The notes below the pieces were generated by a model. It did not search any database and was not told the DNA's origin. It saw only the letters and a program-made list of their open reading frames with translations. The position numbers and the translations under genes are program-made. DNA of 64,000 nt. Source: Trichaptum fuscoviolaceum (lineage: Eukaryota; Basidiomycota; Agaricomycetes; Hymenochaetales; Trichaptaceae). Positions 43,501-55,220 of this stretch are shown piece after piece (within the stretch, counting starts at the first letter, position 1; each line of letters opens with the position of its first letter). The DNA lies in assembly GCA_910574455.1 (NCBI GenBank), contig CAJSYZ010000003.1, positions 2,975,250 through 3,039,249 on the forward strand. Reading direction: 5' to 3'.

Positions 43501-43834
43501 TGCGATCTACGCAGTCATAAATAGGACACTCGGCGGCAACCCGACGAATCCGCCACTGGCAAAGTTGAAAAAAGGAGCTGCACGCCTTGTCTGGAATATA
43601 CCTTCAAAATACGACTACTGTTTCGCAAAAAGTGGTGATTCTGGTTCTCTGATTGCTACCTTGGACGGCAAATGGGGCGGAATAATTACCGAAACTTGTG
43701 TCAAGGGTCTTCAAGTTAGCACAGGTGCTGACAACGGCGATTTCACCTACGCGCTCCCAGCATTCGCTATTGATGAGATGCTTACCTATGCCAAATTTCC
43801 GCCGATCGTTGTACCAACGACACGCAAGGACTGA
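40561..43834 (+). CDS. GDSG trypsin-like-fold protein, paralogue 3
   Basis: Six phase-0 exons: 40561-40623, 40715-40801, 40869-41030, 41092-41283, 41345-41539, 41615-43834; 972 residues. The last exon is about 98 percent identical in protein to exon 7 of paralogue 2 (I count about 16 changes, clustered at DLPPDKILAGDFSE versus VLPPDKLLIGDPSK and at NVVRIRSAYRKAK versus NIECIRSAYGKAK). The same His, Glu and GDSG positions are kept. Exons 3, 4 and 5 are three successive copies of the module beginning TSNAPPVDSKQ and ending KIDDSVN or KIGDIVD; paralogue 2 has one full copy and one partial. The 5' end is uncertain: the ATG at 40561 lies just after a splice-acceptor-like CTCGCAG, so an upstream exon may exist. 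Confidence 0.78.
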
Positions 43835-43998
43835 CTCTGAACAATGTATCTTTACTTTGTTAATCTGTCTTTCTTCCGCATTCCTCCACTACTATTCTTA
43901 CTAGTTTCATGCTTTTCTGCTTTTGTTGTGTGTTGTTGTACGCTAGTACTAATGGAATATCTGTTGCGAACTTGAGTATTGAGCCTGAACGACTCTTG
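41284..43998 (+). repeat. Tandem duplication unit, copy 2 (2.7 kb)
   Basis: Second copy of the unit at 37592-40306, same length. Confidence 0.9.
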
Positions 43999-44204
43999 TA
44001 GTAGCACTACTATTCTTAGTAGCAGTTTCAAACTGAGTCACTGGCACGCCACCACTCAGATAGTAGTAGCCTGCCAGTGAGTACTCTACGTAGTACTACT
44101 ACTCGCTTCAAGAAGAGGACACTCAGCCTGAGGCTGACACTAGTACTACTACTACTACTACTAGTAGTAGTACTACTTCTAAATCTGCAACTCTGCTGCC
44201 TGAA
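43835..44204. other. Intergenic, with ACT/AGT trinucleotide palindromes
   Basis: The first about 165 bp duplicate the 3' flank of paralogue 2. Near 44090-44180 the sequence is an imperfect inverted repeat of ACTACTACTAGTAGTAGT, with CACTGGCA and CTGCCAGTG copies before it. Confidence 0.5.
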
Positions 44205-46922
44205 ATGTTAAACTCGAACTTCGAACCCTCAGGCTCTCGCCACCGCTGTGACTGGCTCCTGACGACGCGATCCAGGAGCCTGAGTCCCACCTGCAGTTGT
44301 GGTCATTGTGTCTGGCGCTGCGGCCTTACTACTAACAGTGTCACACCTGTATCGTCGTCTCTGGCAGCTGGCACTCAAGCACACCGGTATCAGGAGTTAG
44401 GTCAAGAACTTGAAGAACAACAAGAAGTCTCGGACGACCCAGGTTGCTCGCACCAGTACCATACTACTCATACTACACTGGCACAGGACCGAGGTAGACC
44501 CACGCGGGTTGACTCCAGACGTACTCGCAGCCCGAGACGTAGCCTGAGGTCTTCCGAGGTTCCAAACAACATCATGCAATTCCAGAAACAGCATGATGCC
44601 ACGCATTGTACTCGCAGCAGTGGTATCTCAAAGTCGCTGAATCAGTGGGACCAATTGCATCGACACCAACCAACATCGCGGCGAACTTCTTATAGGAAGG
44701 ACTTGACGCCATCCCACTCGGCTCCTCCAAGTCAACGATCTGACAGCGCCGGGGGAGGGCGAGCTCAGTCTATGAGTCTCTTAGACAGCCCGAGGGGTAA
44801 GGCGATGGAGGCGCAAAATGGTCCGGTGGAATATACTCTTGATAATGTGGAAGGCCCAAGAAAGGAACCTGTCTGGGGGGTCAAAGCTGAGATCAACGAG
44901 TCAAAGTCGGCTCCTTCAGGTATTAACTTATCTCAATTGATATCTAATGGATAATTGCTTATTAGCGCAAATTATAAGCCTTTATCGCTATGGCAACTCT
45001 TAAACAAGATATAATTCGGCAAAAGGATATACACAGGTGTCTATCTTCCGGAACGAATGAACACGACGAGGCCATGCAAAATAGTTGTGATTTAAGTGTA
45101 TTGGATCCTGCTAGGACGGGAGAGCAAGGAGGGCAAGAGACAGGACAGGATGCATCAGTCGTGCAGACGGAAGACGAGGATCTTCGTGCAGAGGTAGCCG
45201 CTCTGAGAAACGAGGTGACGGAAATGAAGAAGGCATACCATGCAAAGTTTCAAGAACTCACGAGACTTAGCGAATCCTTCAGTAAACAGGAGAAGCTCGT
45301 CGAAGAGGTTTTTGAAACTGTCGATCTATTATGTGAAAGTGTTGATGGGGTATGTAATGGTCATACTTCTTAACATTGATTCTAAACGTCTGACAGTCTT
45401 CATCTAGAATCAAGTGGCGAAGGATGGGGTGACCTTGAGGTCTTTCCTGGAGGACCTTCAACGCTATGTTGTTCACGGCTCGTTTTTCCTCCTTCCCTTT
45501 GAGAAGTCTGAGAGGGAAGCTTGCCTTCAGTTCCGAGGCCAGCGAAAGATAGAATGGATGAGCTTCAACCTTCAGATGAAACATATTTTTGTGAACTATC
45601 ATAAAACTCTTCATGGCGAAGGAAATTCTCTCCGTCTGATTCAATCGAGGTCCCCATTGGGAGAAAGTCTATATCCGATGGACGAAAGAACGCGCTTTCG
45701 AGAAAGAGGACCTCTGCCCAGTCTGCGAGAGCAGAAGTACTGTCTGAATTACACTGACAACAAACTCGAGCTTCCCATATTTAAGTCTGGGATATTCTAT
45801 TTCTTCATCCCCTTGTTCCTAGCCCATTACGTTGCGTATAGGAACCACATCGAACTTCTGGACGAGATGATTCACGTGTTCCGCAACCGCATTGAACTGC
45901 ACGAGAGGGAAGGAGGATGGGCAGGAGGATCACACGATTACCAGACGCCGGCGCAAAAAGCGTGTATTATTTTTACCAGCAACGAGGATATCTATCCGGA
46001 TGGGTATGATCGATGGCCATCTGTGGGGGCGATTGATTTGAACCGTTTACTGATATTGGTGAAACGCGACCTATCGGCACGGGAGGTGAACAGCAAAAAT
46101 ATCGATGTCAAACTTCAAGAGGCAATTGCTGTTTTCCAAGGCAGCGATATGCTTGCGTCCAAGGACTTACAGAAGGAATTGGAACCAACTGTAGCGCCCT
46201 TTCGCCAGCAACGTATGGCTGCATTCGAGGGGCACCGTAAACGATTGGATCGAAGTATGGATTCGACAAATCTACGAAAGCAAGGACCTGAAGTTCATTC
46301 ATCTGGCTACATACGTGACCATCGCAAGCGTGCCCTTCCGGATCACACAGATGTTATGGATGATCCTCAGAGGAAACGTCCCCGCAACTCTGACAATGAA
46401 GTGGTCCCTCCCGAACCCCAGACATTGAACTTCTATTCTTCGGCTTTGAATAAGGCGGAAAATACCCAGAGAGCTCTAATTCATGGATATACGACAGTGA
46501 AAAGATGGCTCGCGATAGTTACCAATGATGAAATCTTCAAGCACGTCGTGAACAAGAAATCTGTTATGGGCAAAGCACTGAATGCGATCGCACATGAGCG
46601 AGAGTGGAGTGTCGAGAAGATTTATGAATCCGCTACAAGGCTGTCAAGTCTGTTCGCTTCAGATGCCGAGGAATCCGACGGGACGCCCCTCTCAGAAACC
46701 GAGAAAGCAAAGTTCACAGACGCGTTTCGGGAGGTGGTCGCAGGTGTTTATGAGGTCAGCGGTGATCTTTTGGGTCCTGACTTACCACCTCCACCAAATA
46801 ATAATGGGCAGTTGAGAATTGCGGCTTTCATCTCACGCGCGAGGGCTTGGACAGAGCCCGAAGAAAAACAGTTGAAATCGATAGTGGGATGTGCTGAATT
46901 TGATCATTTGAACATGGCGTAG
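44205..46922 (+). CDS. Unrecognised 856-residue coiled-coil protein
   Basis: Three exons (44205-44919, 45009-45349, 45408-46922) close in frame. Residues 1-240 are Ser/Thr/Arg/Gln-rich and probably disordered. Residues about 295-340 form a heptad-like coiled coil (DLRAEVAALRNEVTEMKKAY). The rest is globular-looking: FNLQMKHIFVNYHKTLH, a hydrophobic IFYFFIPLFLAHYVAY that could be buried or membrane-associated, a basic nuclear-localisation-like DHRKRALPDH...RKRPRN, and a helical C-terminus (TVKRWLAIVTNDEIFKHVV, KALNAIAHEREWSVEKIY). I do not recognise the family. The first exon start is uncertain because the segment is low complexity. It lies directly after the GDSG array on the same strand. Confidence 0.65.
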
Positions 46923-47629
46923 TATGTAGCAGGGAAATTTGAACGTGTCGGATAGTATCGGGTTTTCAGAATGAGATAGACTGTAACTTGAACCAGATGT
47001 ACGATCATGATTGCAACTGCCCATAGTACTGTAGCCCTTCCTATACATTTTCACATAGTACATATTGCTTTTTACTTTGTATACCACTAGTGCTAGTTAT
47101 AGTTTGGTGAACACCCAGGGAATGGGTGTGCTGGATAGCATGAGCAACACCTGTCATACTATAATGATGATGATGATGAACGAGCCTGAGCTTGAAGTCT
47201 CAATACATGCACAGTAGTAGTAGTAGTTGGCAGTAATGAGTGGCGGCTTCGACTTCTATACTGAATCTGCTGATGAACTTATCTTGTACTTGCCATTTTA
47301 CTTAAACTGTGCACGCTCGTGCTTAAATCTCACTTGAGCCTGGCTTGGCGCCTGATGTACAACTTCCCTCCTTATGCACTGATTTCGTCCTGAAACACCG
47401 TGTTCTAAGGCCATCAGGCAGCCAGGCAACGCTTCAGGTAGGCATGGCATCGCTTCATCCCATTTAAGGAAGCTTCAGGACGCGCCAGGACGCGCCAGTC
47501 GCCGTAAGCAGACGGAAGTTTCCCTGATGGTAACGTCACACTGCCAGTGGCACAGCGGCGGCGTGGACTTCAACTTCCACGACGCGTCGCGTCATGGCGG
47601 CAAGCTCATCTTGACCGAAGAACTCACAA
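46923..47629. other. Intergenic; PSF3 upstream region
   Basis: No gene supported. Contains a short ATGATG microsatellite (47162-47178), a TAGTAG run near 47217 and CACTGCCAGTGGCA near 47539. Confidence 0.5.
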
Positions 47630-48535
47630 ATGGATAACGACTATTATTCCATCGACGCAATCCTATCCGAAAACCAGGTTCTACAATATAAACAGTATAT
47701 CCATACTATCTCCATACTAACGTGCGTTCAAGAAACTTCAATGCACATTCAAGATCGACATTCCTGACCTTGGCTACCTCGATGGTGGAGCTGAACGCGA
47801 TGTAAGACATTGAACATCAAACTATTAAATATACTGATGAGTTGCAACAAAGATAAAAGCTCTTAGCAAGATGCAGCTCCCATTCTGGCTTGCCCCTCTG
47901 CTATTGTATTCGTAAGTGGCCCATGCACATGGATTAATCTGTGAAGCTTACTTATTACCTGCGGCGGCAGTGATTATGCAGACTGTCCTATCCCTCAGCC
48001 TTTCAATCAGCGAATACGAAATGCATTGAACGCAGACCCTCGGAGTGTCAAATTGTCAGGTTTGGTCGGGAGTGGCGGACATTGGTACGGCTTCGGACGA
48101 ATGATAATGGGTTTGTAAGTACCATTACAACGACAACACATATTTCCTCATGTACACCCGCGTCCCAGAGTCGACGACTACCAGACTAAAGAGCTGTCCG
48201 ACGTCCTAATTAATGTAAGATTCACCAGCAACATTGACCTAGCAACCCCTCATGCACTCCTTGTCATAGACCTTCAAGCAACGACTCATAGACATTATGG
48301 ATCAAGCCCAACATTTCGGTGCTCTCGGCGCCAGCGCAGGAGGTGCAGGTCAAGGACAAGCGGGAGAGGACTTTCGAGAAGGCCTTGACGCGACCGAACG
48401 TGAACGTGAGTTGCGGATTCGTAGTCCCGCTTGTTTCATTGCACTCAATGGCATTCACTAGTGTTTGCTCTCGCTCAGGAGAGCGCACAGAGAACAAAGC
48501 AATGGTATGAGAGTAGCGACAAGGCCAAACGGTAA
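47630..48535 (+). CDS. PSF3: GINS complex subunit Psf3
   Basis: GINS (Sld5-Psf1-Psf2-Psf3) is part of the CMG replicative helicase. Seven exons close to 191 residues: 47630-47677, 47733-47801, 47853-47911, 47971-48114, 48169-48214, 48270-48405, 48462-48535. Family features: start DYYSIDAILSENQ, FKIDIPDLGYLDGG, KMQLPFWLAPLL, LNADPRSVKLSGL, FGRMIMGLVDDYQTKELSD, TFKQRLIDIMDQA and the C-terminal ALAQESAQRTKQWYE helix. A short Gly/Ala/Gln-rich loop (ASAGGAGQGQAG) is inserted before the last helices. Length is normal. The 3' end is 74 bp from that of the convergent PKR1 gene. Confidence 0.93.
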
Positions 48536-48609
48536 AGCCTTATATTCGCGGATAATAATTAGCATGCTGTTCTTTGTATCAATCTACTATATATTACTCG
48601 CCTGCTCTC

Positions 48610-48981
48610 TCAGTCCTTCTTCTTGTCCGAGACAGTTTCTGTCGCTAGTTTCTTGTCCACTTCCGCTTGCTGCTGCTGCGACTGGACCGCCTGTAATTCA
48701 CTCACAAACCTTGTAAACTAAACGTCAGTAACATCTTTACAGCAACTCTAATGATGCGCTCACCATTTCACACTTCCCCATAGCCCAAGTTCGATAAAGA
48801 TCAAAACAAAAACGTGGATGCTCCCAGATGACAGATAGAGTAGGGCGAGGAATATGCATAGAAGTATGGTGAAAGAACCGTCGAGTATGAGCAGAAACGT
48901 TGGATGGAGGGATGAGCCGGGTTTCAACAATGTTGAGAAGAATGATGGCGCATCGTAGTTGCCTTCCGTCTGATGCGACAT
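48610..48981 (-). CDS. PKR1: V-type ATPase assembly factor Pkr1
   Basis: Small ER membrane protein that works with the other V-ATPase V0 assembly factors. Two exons (48981-48764, 48709-48610) give 105 residues. SFFSTLLKPGSSLHPTFL is the conserved N-terminal segment. Two hydrophobic segments follow (SFTILLCIFLALLYLSS and HVFVLIFIELGLWGSVKW), then FVSELQ and a Gln/Lys-rich cytosolic tail. The intron falls inside the Trp codon of VKWF, which restores the family motif. Start at MSHQTEG. Shares a 151-bp intergenic region with MDM10. Confidence 0.88.
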
Positions 48982-49132
48982 CCTTTTCTAAGCTTATTAG
49001 TTAGCCTCTTAGGAAAATATAGATGAGGATTCGGAGGAGCGTTATGCTGAGGACACGGACTAGGAGGTGACTTGAAAGTCAAGGCGAAGTGCTTCGAAGG
49101 TTCACACGATGTCTTTACCATAGACTTAGACC
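48982..49132. promoter_or_regulatory. Bidirectional promoter region, PKR1 / MDM10
   Basis: Only 151 bp separate the two divergent start codons, so promoter elements and 5' UTRs must be shared or overlap. No specific factor site was identified. Confidence 0.5.
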
Positions 49133-50695
49133 ATGGGTGTACACCCATTCACAACATATGTTCTCCGGAAATACTACCAGTCGACGGGATGGAACGAGGA
49201 CAATCTCTTCAGCAACCTGACGCGTTCATCCGATGGTAAGCACCGTACTCAAGTACTTCTCTTGATTTTTCTTGCTGAAATAGTAATTCGGCAGCTCTAC
49301 TTGACTTTAATGTTCCAAAGGGCCTCCAATTTTCCATCTCCAAAGCGCCGAACTCGCAATTTCGGACAACCTATGCTATGAATGCATTGCCTTCACTTAA
49401 TGGCTCTATAGGATATATATTCTCAACTTGTGAACTTGACCTGAAGAGCTCAGGAGATGTTCGTTTCAAGGACATCGTGGACCGCTTCAGGATTTTTGGG
49501 ATTCCAAAGCTTCCTGAAGGAAAACCTGAAGTTTACCTTGCAGGAAAACGCGTCGATACCAGGGGTACGCACTATCTGATATATGTTTTCGCTATCTAAC
49601 ATATGCGCGAACGCACCGTGCAGATTATTTGCTTTCGGGACTTTTGTACCTTCCCACCGGCCAGCTTGACGCCTTCTACACCACTCGCTGGTCACCCAAT
49701 ATACAAGCTTCAATCGCAGCTATTCTGATGCCCCCTGCATCTCCTACTCCAGGGGCAGAAGCTCCAACTTCTCTAAACTCCACAGACGCCCTCCTCCTAA
49801 GCCTCCAGCATGACACTGGCCGATGGGGAACGGAGTATACATGGCAAACCGAAGGAGGCGGAGGCATGCTAGGGATCCGTTTCCTTCGCAATTTCGGGAG
49901 GATCGGGAATGTTGAATACTCCGAAGACTCTACCAGTAGCCAGCCTCCGAAAAATCCATCATCTAGTCTGAAACGGGTTGACGAGGAAGAAGCAATGGAA
50001 GGCGGCCTCAAAGGGCGGATCTCTGCTGGTGCAGAGGTTTATGTAAGTACGGAGAAAAGTGCTGGAGGTTAGTGTCCAGATTGAAAGTTTATGGGACTGT
50101 TCTAACTGCTCTCTGAATCATAAGTGTCTGCTGGTATTCGCTTCACAACGGTTCCCGATTCTGTCCTGAATCAAACCCCTTCTTCATCCGCTAAGCAACC
50201 CTACTCTCAACCGCCAACAACCATTACAGCAACCATTACTCCTATAACTGGGCATATATCGGCTGCTTATGCAGCGAAAGTCTCGCGGGACTTGGCTCTC
50301 TGTTCGCGGTTCACGTTTAATGTCAACAGCTTTGAGAGCGAATGGACTATGGGTGGCGAGTGGTGGATGAGACGGAAGAGGACGACTATTTTTGATACTT
50401 CGGAGGAGATGTCGGACGGTGCATTCTCAATATTGGAGAACACTCAGCCTCCGACCTTCCAGCTTACGGACGAGATCCAAGGAGTTGTAAAGGCTAAGGT
50501 TTCTACGTCTTCGGTGAGTAGTTTTCTCCTACTTATTATAGGTATACTCAAATATTGTTCAAGGAGCTTGCATTCATGTGGGAAGGCCGAATACGAAATA
50601 TGCTCGTTAGCTTAGGCCTGATGTCGAACTTAGCAAACCGATCAAAGCCAATAACTGCCGTCGGTTTAGAATTATCCTACTTTAGTTCTGAATAA
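49133..50695 (+). CDS. MDM10: Mitochondrial distribution and morphology protein 10
   Basis: Outer-membrane beta barrel shared by ERMES (ER-mitochondria tether) and the SAM complex. Five exons give 445 residues: 49133-49235, 49295-49564, 49624-50067, 50125-50513, 50564-50695. Family features: [19 protein letters not shown] at the N-terminus, [88 protein letters not shown] and the C-terminal strand ([10 protein letters not shown]). Loops around residues 200-240 and 275-310 are Ser/Pro-rich insertions typical of fungal Mdm10. The initial MGV precedes the usual MHPF-type start. Confidence 0.93.
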
Positions 50696-51083
50696 CGTAT
50701 CGATATTCCTACATAATATCCAAACGAATCGTGACCTTCAGTCAGCAATTAAAGGGCACTAATAACGGTACAGATGCGCGATACTGTCCTAGTGTTACAA
50801 GTAGAATTGACGTCGCCATTACTGCAAAATGAAAGGCATGCAAGAGATCCAGCGTAAAACATAACAAGGCGGTATAAATGTACCTCATCCACTCAGAATG
50901 AAGAGGCGAGAAGGCGTAAGGGGATATATCTGAGCAAGGACTCGGAGAAGCATAAATAAGTAAGACGTATGTTGTATGAGAAGGTAAATCAGAACGTATA
51001 CGGAAGGGAAATCCATCATTAATTAGATACGTGACAGGAATCATGAACAAAAAGATAGAAGTGATAGATGAAGAGCCAGTGGG
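50696..51083. other. Intergenic between convergent MDM10 and the RGG gene
   Basis: No gene supported; both flanking genes end here. Confidence 0.5.
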
Positions 51084-53192
51084 TCATTCTGCGGCGCTGA
51101 CTACGGTAGGTGCTGGTGATTCACGCCTTGAAGGTGTCGGACTTTCACGAAGGCTGCGCGATATCATGGCCAACGCGTCCATTCGGATAATTGGGCGCGT
51201 AGCATGTGGAGTTCTCGTACGTGTCGCACCCAACCCCCCAGGACTAGGCGCAGAATGATTTCGTGCATTGTGAGTTTTATGTGGTGAACGTTCGCGACGT
51301 TGACGTGAAGTGATATCGCCAGACAAAGGACGCTGGGCCCGAGTCCGCATAGTTGAGAGACCTGGAGAACCTAGGTTTGCATTGGCATGCGCTGACGGGA
51401 GTTCTTCAAGAGGAGTCGGAGGCTCAATGTCCAGTTTTACACTCGACTGGGGGAAAATGGGATCGAATGGTGTAGGTTCTTCGGACCAATCAAAAGATGT
51501 GCTGGTGTCAGCGAATGAGGGGACCTTGGACTCGGAGATTGATGTATCCTTCGACTCCAAAAGTTCTGGTGCCTTCTCGTGGGCCTCCGATGGCTGTTTC
51601 TCCGGCATCGTCTTCTCCGGAGCTTCAGATGTTGGCTGAGTGAACTGAGAGATCGATTGAGCTGTAGATTGCCCAGTGTCAAAGGAGGCTTGAGTAATCA
51701 CTTTTGCAACGTCATCGTGTCTTGATTTCCATGGACTCGAAGGCTTAGGAGGGAAATTCAATCCGTTAACCCTTCTAGGTGAACCTTCAGGTACAGAAAT
51801 TGTGGTAGGTTTAGGGGGTAGCGAAGGGTGGAAAGGGAGTGTAGAAGCAGGGGATCGTGATTCCCCAACACCATTAAAATTTCTTATAGGCGACTTCTGT
51901 GTACGGCTTGGTACCGATATTGGCACAGGACGACTAGGAGAGCTAAGCCGTTCAAGCAAGCTCTTCTTTGGAGTAGTGGTGTTCTGCAAGGTGCTTTTTG
52001 AAGTAGATGGAGATACCGCAGTGGTGGTAGGTCCCTTCTTTTCCTTATCCCTTCCCCTACCACGCTCTCGCTTTCTCTCGCCCCGGGCCCTGGCTGTACT
52101 ACTCGTGGGAGAGGTAGATGGTGGGATACTGTCTATGGGGCTGGACGTCGTGCCCTGAGTCATAGATGTAACTAACATGGATCCAACGGACGAAGACAAG
52201 GACAGGTCTCCGACCTTATCTACCTCCGATTCTGTCACAGGTTCCGACTTGGTAGGCTCGTCCGTTTTGTCTACGTTGTCCCCAATATCAATAAATTTGT
52301 TCGAGCTGATACCCCAGTCCTCTAGGTCCGGTAAACTGTCATCGTCATCTCCTGCCCAGTCAATATGCGTGGCCGGTGAAGATGAGCGATTGCCTTCCAT
52401 AGCCATAGTCCGTACATGATCCACCAGACTGTCAACATCATGTCGAATGTCGTGCATAGGTGAGTGACATTCTACAATAGTGAACGGTTGCAGTGTGTAC
52501 CTTGTCGCTGACAGAGGAGTAGGCGGAACAGAGGGGGTAAGTGGTGTTGAGGATAGTGCGTTCGGGGTTTTTACCGATATTGAACTCTTGCGACTACCAG
52601 GACCTCTTCTACGACGTGAAGAAGATTTAGACGACGATGAAGAAGTGGTAGAGATGGTAGATTGTAGACTAGCTCCGGAAGGCTTTAGCTTAGCCGAGCG
52701 CTGTGAGCTGCCTTGACTCGGAAGGTCTTTGAGACCTGTGGGCTCAAATTAAAATTGAGTGGTACATTGTGCTCAAGTAGCCAACTGACCATTCATATTT
52801 GACCGAGTATTCCTATCTCCAGATTCGCCTTTGCGTTTCCCGGGAATAGAGGAGTCGACTCGAGAAGAATTTGTTTTCTCCGATGCAGTGGGAGCGTCAG
52901 AGCTTCCATACTGTTTAGTACGTACTGTCGTGTTGTTAGATGGCGCTGCTTTGCCGGTTGTATTGGAAAGTCTCTGCGACTCTCCTCCCTCAAAACCATT
53001 CCTGTCCGAGGGTGGGCGACCACCTCTGCCCCCTGCCCTTGCTCTTCCTCCGCCACGTCCACGCCCACGCGTTGTTGTTCCTCGAAAAGCAGACCCAGTC
53101 TCCCTATTTCCACCCCAGCTTGTCGAAGGCGGTTCATCCCTACGTCCAGCCCACATAGATGCACCCGTTCCATTTGCTGCGGTCAAAGCCAT
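51084..53192 (-). CDS. RGG-rich, Ser/Pro-rich protein of unknown function
   Basis: Two exons (53192-52790, 52735-51084) close in frame to 684 residues. The N-terminus begins MALTAANGTGASMWAGRRDE and has an RGG/GRG box (TTRGRGRGGGRARAGGRGG), typical of RNA-binding proteins. The rest is predicted disordered, Ser/Thr/Pro-rich with a poly-Ser stretch, a basic ARGERKRERGRGRDKEKK run, and one conserved-looking acidic motif (HIDWAGDDDDSLPDLEDWG) that I recall from fungal RNA-associated proteins. Many SP/TP sites suggest phosphorylation. No catalytic domain seen. Shares a 389-bp divergent promoter with the Sm G gene. Confidence 0.75.
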
Positions 53193-53581
53193 AGTTAGAT
53201 GTCAGATTTTAGAGAAGAAACGATGTCGTGTTTCAAGATAGCGGATTGGAACAGTAATCAATTGTGCTATTGTAGCGGAAGTTTATATAGAAGATACGAG
53301 AGTCAAAGCGTGAGTTTAACCAAGAAAAAAGCCGAGTCAAAGATAAGTAGTTTGTTGTCAGTATGGGTGATACATGAGCGTTGTCTGAGAGGTGGTAACA
53401 AGACTGAGACCTAAGAGGCTGGTTCAGTCGTTAGTCCAAGCTGAGTGCGGAATCGACGCACTGGACCCTGACACCCAAACACAGGAACACATGTGTCCAG
53501 TCACGGTCACCGCGATCAGTCGCAGCTTGCAACGTTGTCCAGCGTCCACAGCCTTGCGACAACGACGAACTACTCACAGTC
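53193..53581. promoter_or_regulatory. Divergent promoter region, RGG gene / Sm G
   Basis: 389 bp between two start codons reading outwards. No defined regulatory motif identified. Confidence 0.4.
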
Positions 53582-53949
53582 ATGTCCAAAGCATCTCAGC
53601 CAGAACTCAAGAAGGTATGCTGTTGTTTTCAATGCTCATGTATTCCTTTTCCTAATTGATCACAATGTCTGCAGTTCATGGACAAGAAACTGTTCATAAA
53701 CATTCAGGGCGGCCGCAAAGTCAGCGGTACTCTCCGTGGGTTCGATATTTTCCTTAATCTCGTCCTTGATGATGCGGTGGAAGAGACAACTCCTGCACAA
53801 AAGCAGCCTATCGGGAATATCGTGCGTCACTGTGTTCTATGTTTATGTGCATCTTCAAAGTGCTCACTCACCTTACTTTCTTCGTTCTTCATTAGGTTGT
53901 CCGTGGAAACAGCGTGACTTCAATGGAAACTTTAGAGGCGATGCGGTAA
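53582..53949 (+). CDS. SMX2: Sm protein G (snRNP core)
   Basis: One of the seven Sm proteins forming the ring on U1, U2, U4 and U5 snRNAs. Three exons (53582-53614, 53675-53821, 53896-53949) give 77 residues, the normal length. Sm1 motif: KKLFINIQGGRKVSGTLRGF with DIFLNLVLDDAVE. Sm2 motif: IVVRGNSVTSME. The start MSKASQPELKK matches SmG N-termini. The short first and last exons make it easy to miss. Confidence 0.95.
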
Positions 53950-54290
53950 TGGCAAGGATTTTTTCCTGACACCTAAATGTATCAGTAGTGAGCGCGGTCG
54001 TGTGAGGTCGCTGTATACTTTACAGTCTTGTAGGAGGGTGGCAATTGTGTACGTCGTTACAGTACATTCCTTCTCTCATACATTGCTACTAGACCAACTC
54101 TGTTGAGCGATAACAAGAGCAATCTAGTCTCATTGTGATTGGAGACCCACTATGTTACTACTATTTTTTCTGTGTTCAAGTTAGAGAAGGTGCAAAAATA
54201 TTGATTACATTACATAATATCTCGAACATTAATGTTAAGTTGTTGTAAGTCGGTTGATGAGCTTGGACTTTAATTCTCCCATCCAAGAGA
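53950..54290. other. Intergenic between Sm G and TAF9
   Basis: No gene supported; TAF9 promoter and SmG terminator region. Confidence 0.4.
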
Positions 54291-55110
54291 ATGTCGCGTT
54301 CAGTGCCAACAGACACGCTTCCGCCAACGGCACGGGCAATTGCTCTTCTACTTGCTTCTGAACCCACTATTCAAGATGCACAACCAGGCGTTCTACATCA
54401 GTTACTAGAGTTCTCACATCGGTATACTTCACAAGTACTTTCCGATGCACTTGTATATGCCGAACATGCAGGCCGAGCGGGGAAGATTGAGATGGAAGAT
54501 GTCGTCCTTGCTATCCAAGCTCGTGTTGGCTGGGAGTTTGGTGGACGTGTCCCGAAAGAAGTGCGTTCGACATCCTGTTCATTTGAGCCTTCCGATCTAA
54601 CTGTAATTTGGGCGTTGTTTGAAGTACATGGTTTCCTTAGCGGCGCAAACGAATGCCATTCCCTTGCCCTCTGTACCGGAAGTCTTCGGTGTCCGCCTAC
54701 CCTCCTCTCCTCACGTCCTCAATCAGGTCAACTTCGACCTTGTACCCAATAAACCGCCTCCCACAGTAAAGCAATACGACGAAGAGATCGAAGAAGTCGA
54801 GGAGGAGGAATCCGAAGAGGAGTATGAGAAACAACACAACGGTGCCTCTGCGAATACCGCCATGCAGGGTCTATCTCAGGCTTACGGGTCGTATAAGACG
54901 CCTTCGGACGCAGATATGGCATCGCCTGCTGTAGCTCCCCCAGGCGGCGGAGATGAGGGAAGCGAAGGCGGGGAAGAGGATGACGGATTGTTCGCAGGTG
55001 GAGACGACGACAGCGATGCTGATGATGCGATGGAGAGTGTCGAAGTTCCAGAGGTACCGAATGCCAATGGTATCAAACGGAAATTGGTAGAGGAAGACGA
55101 TTACGATTGA
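54291..55110 (+). CDS. TAF9: TFIID / SAGA subunit Taf9
   Basis: Histone-fold TAF that pairs with Taf6 in TFIID and SAGA. Two exons (54291-54560, 54625-55110), 251 residues. The histone fold spans residues about 10-85 (ARAIALLLASEPTIQDAQPG, LLEFSHRYTSQVLSDAL, EMEDVVLAIQARVGWEFGG). The conserved C-terminal extension follows (YMVSLAAQTNAIPLPSVPEV, FGVRLPSSPHVLNQVNFDLV). The tail is very acidic (DEEIEEVEEEESEEEYE, then GGDDDSDADDAMESVEVPE) and ends in a basic KRK motif. Confidence 0.93.
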
Positions 55111-55220
55111 GTTTTTAATTCTTCACATTTACATTGGTCACCCGCTTTCCCTGATTATTTGGCATATATAGCATAATATGATACATGTACGATGAAGTAT
55201 AGGACCTGTAGCACTCATTT

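Noticed and set aside
44990..45373. A separate small coiled-coil gene starting at 44990
   Set aside because: Splicing 44919 to 45009 and 45349 to 45408 keeps one frame through all three exons, so a single gene is simpler.
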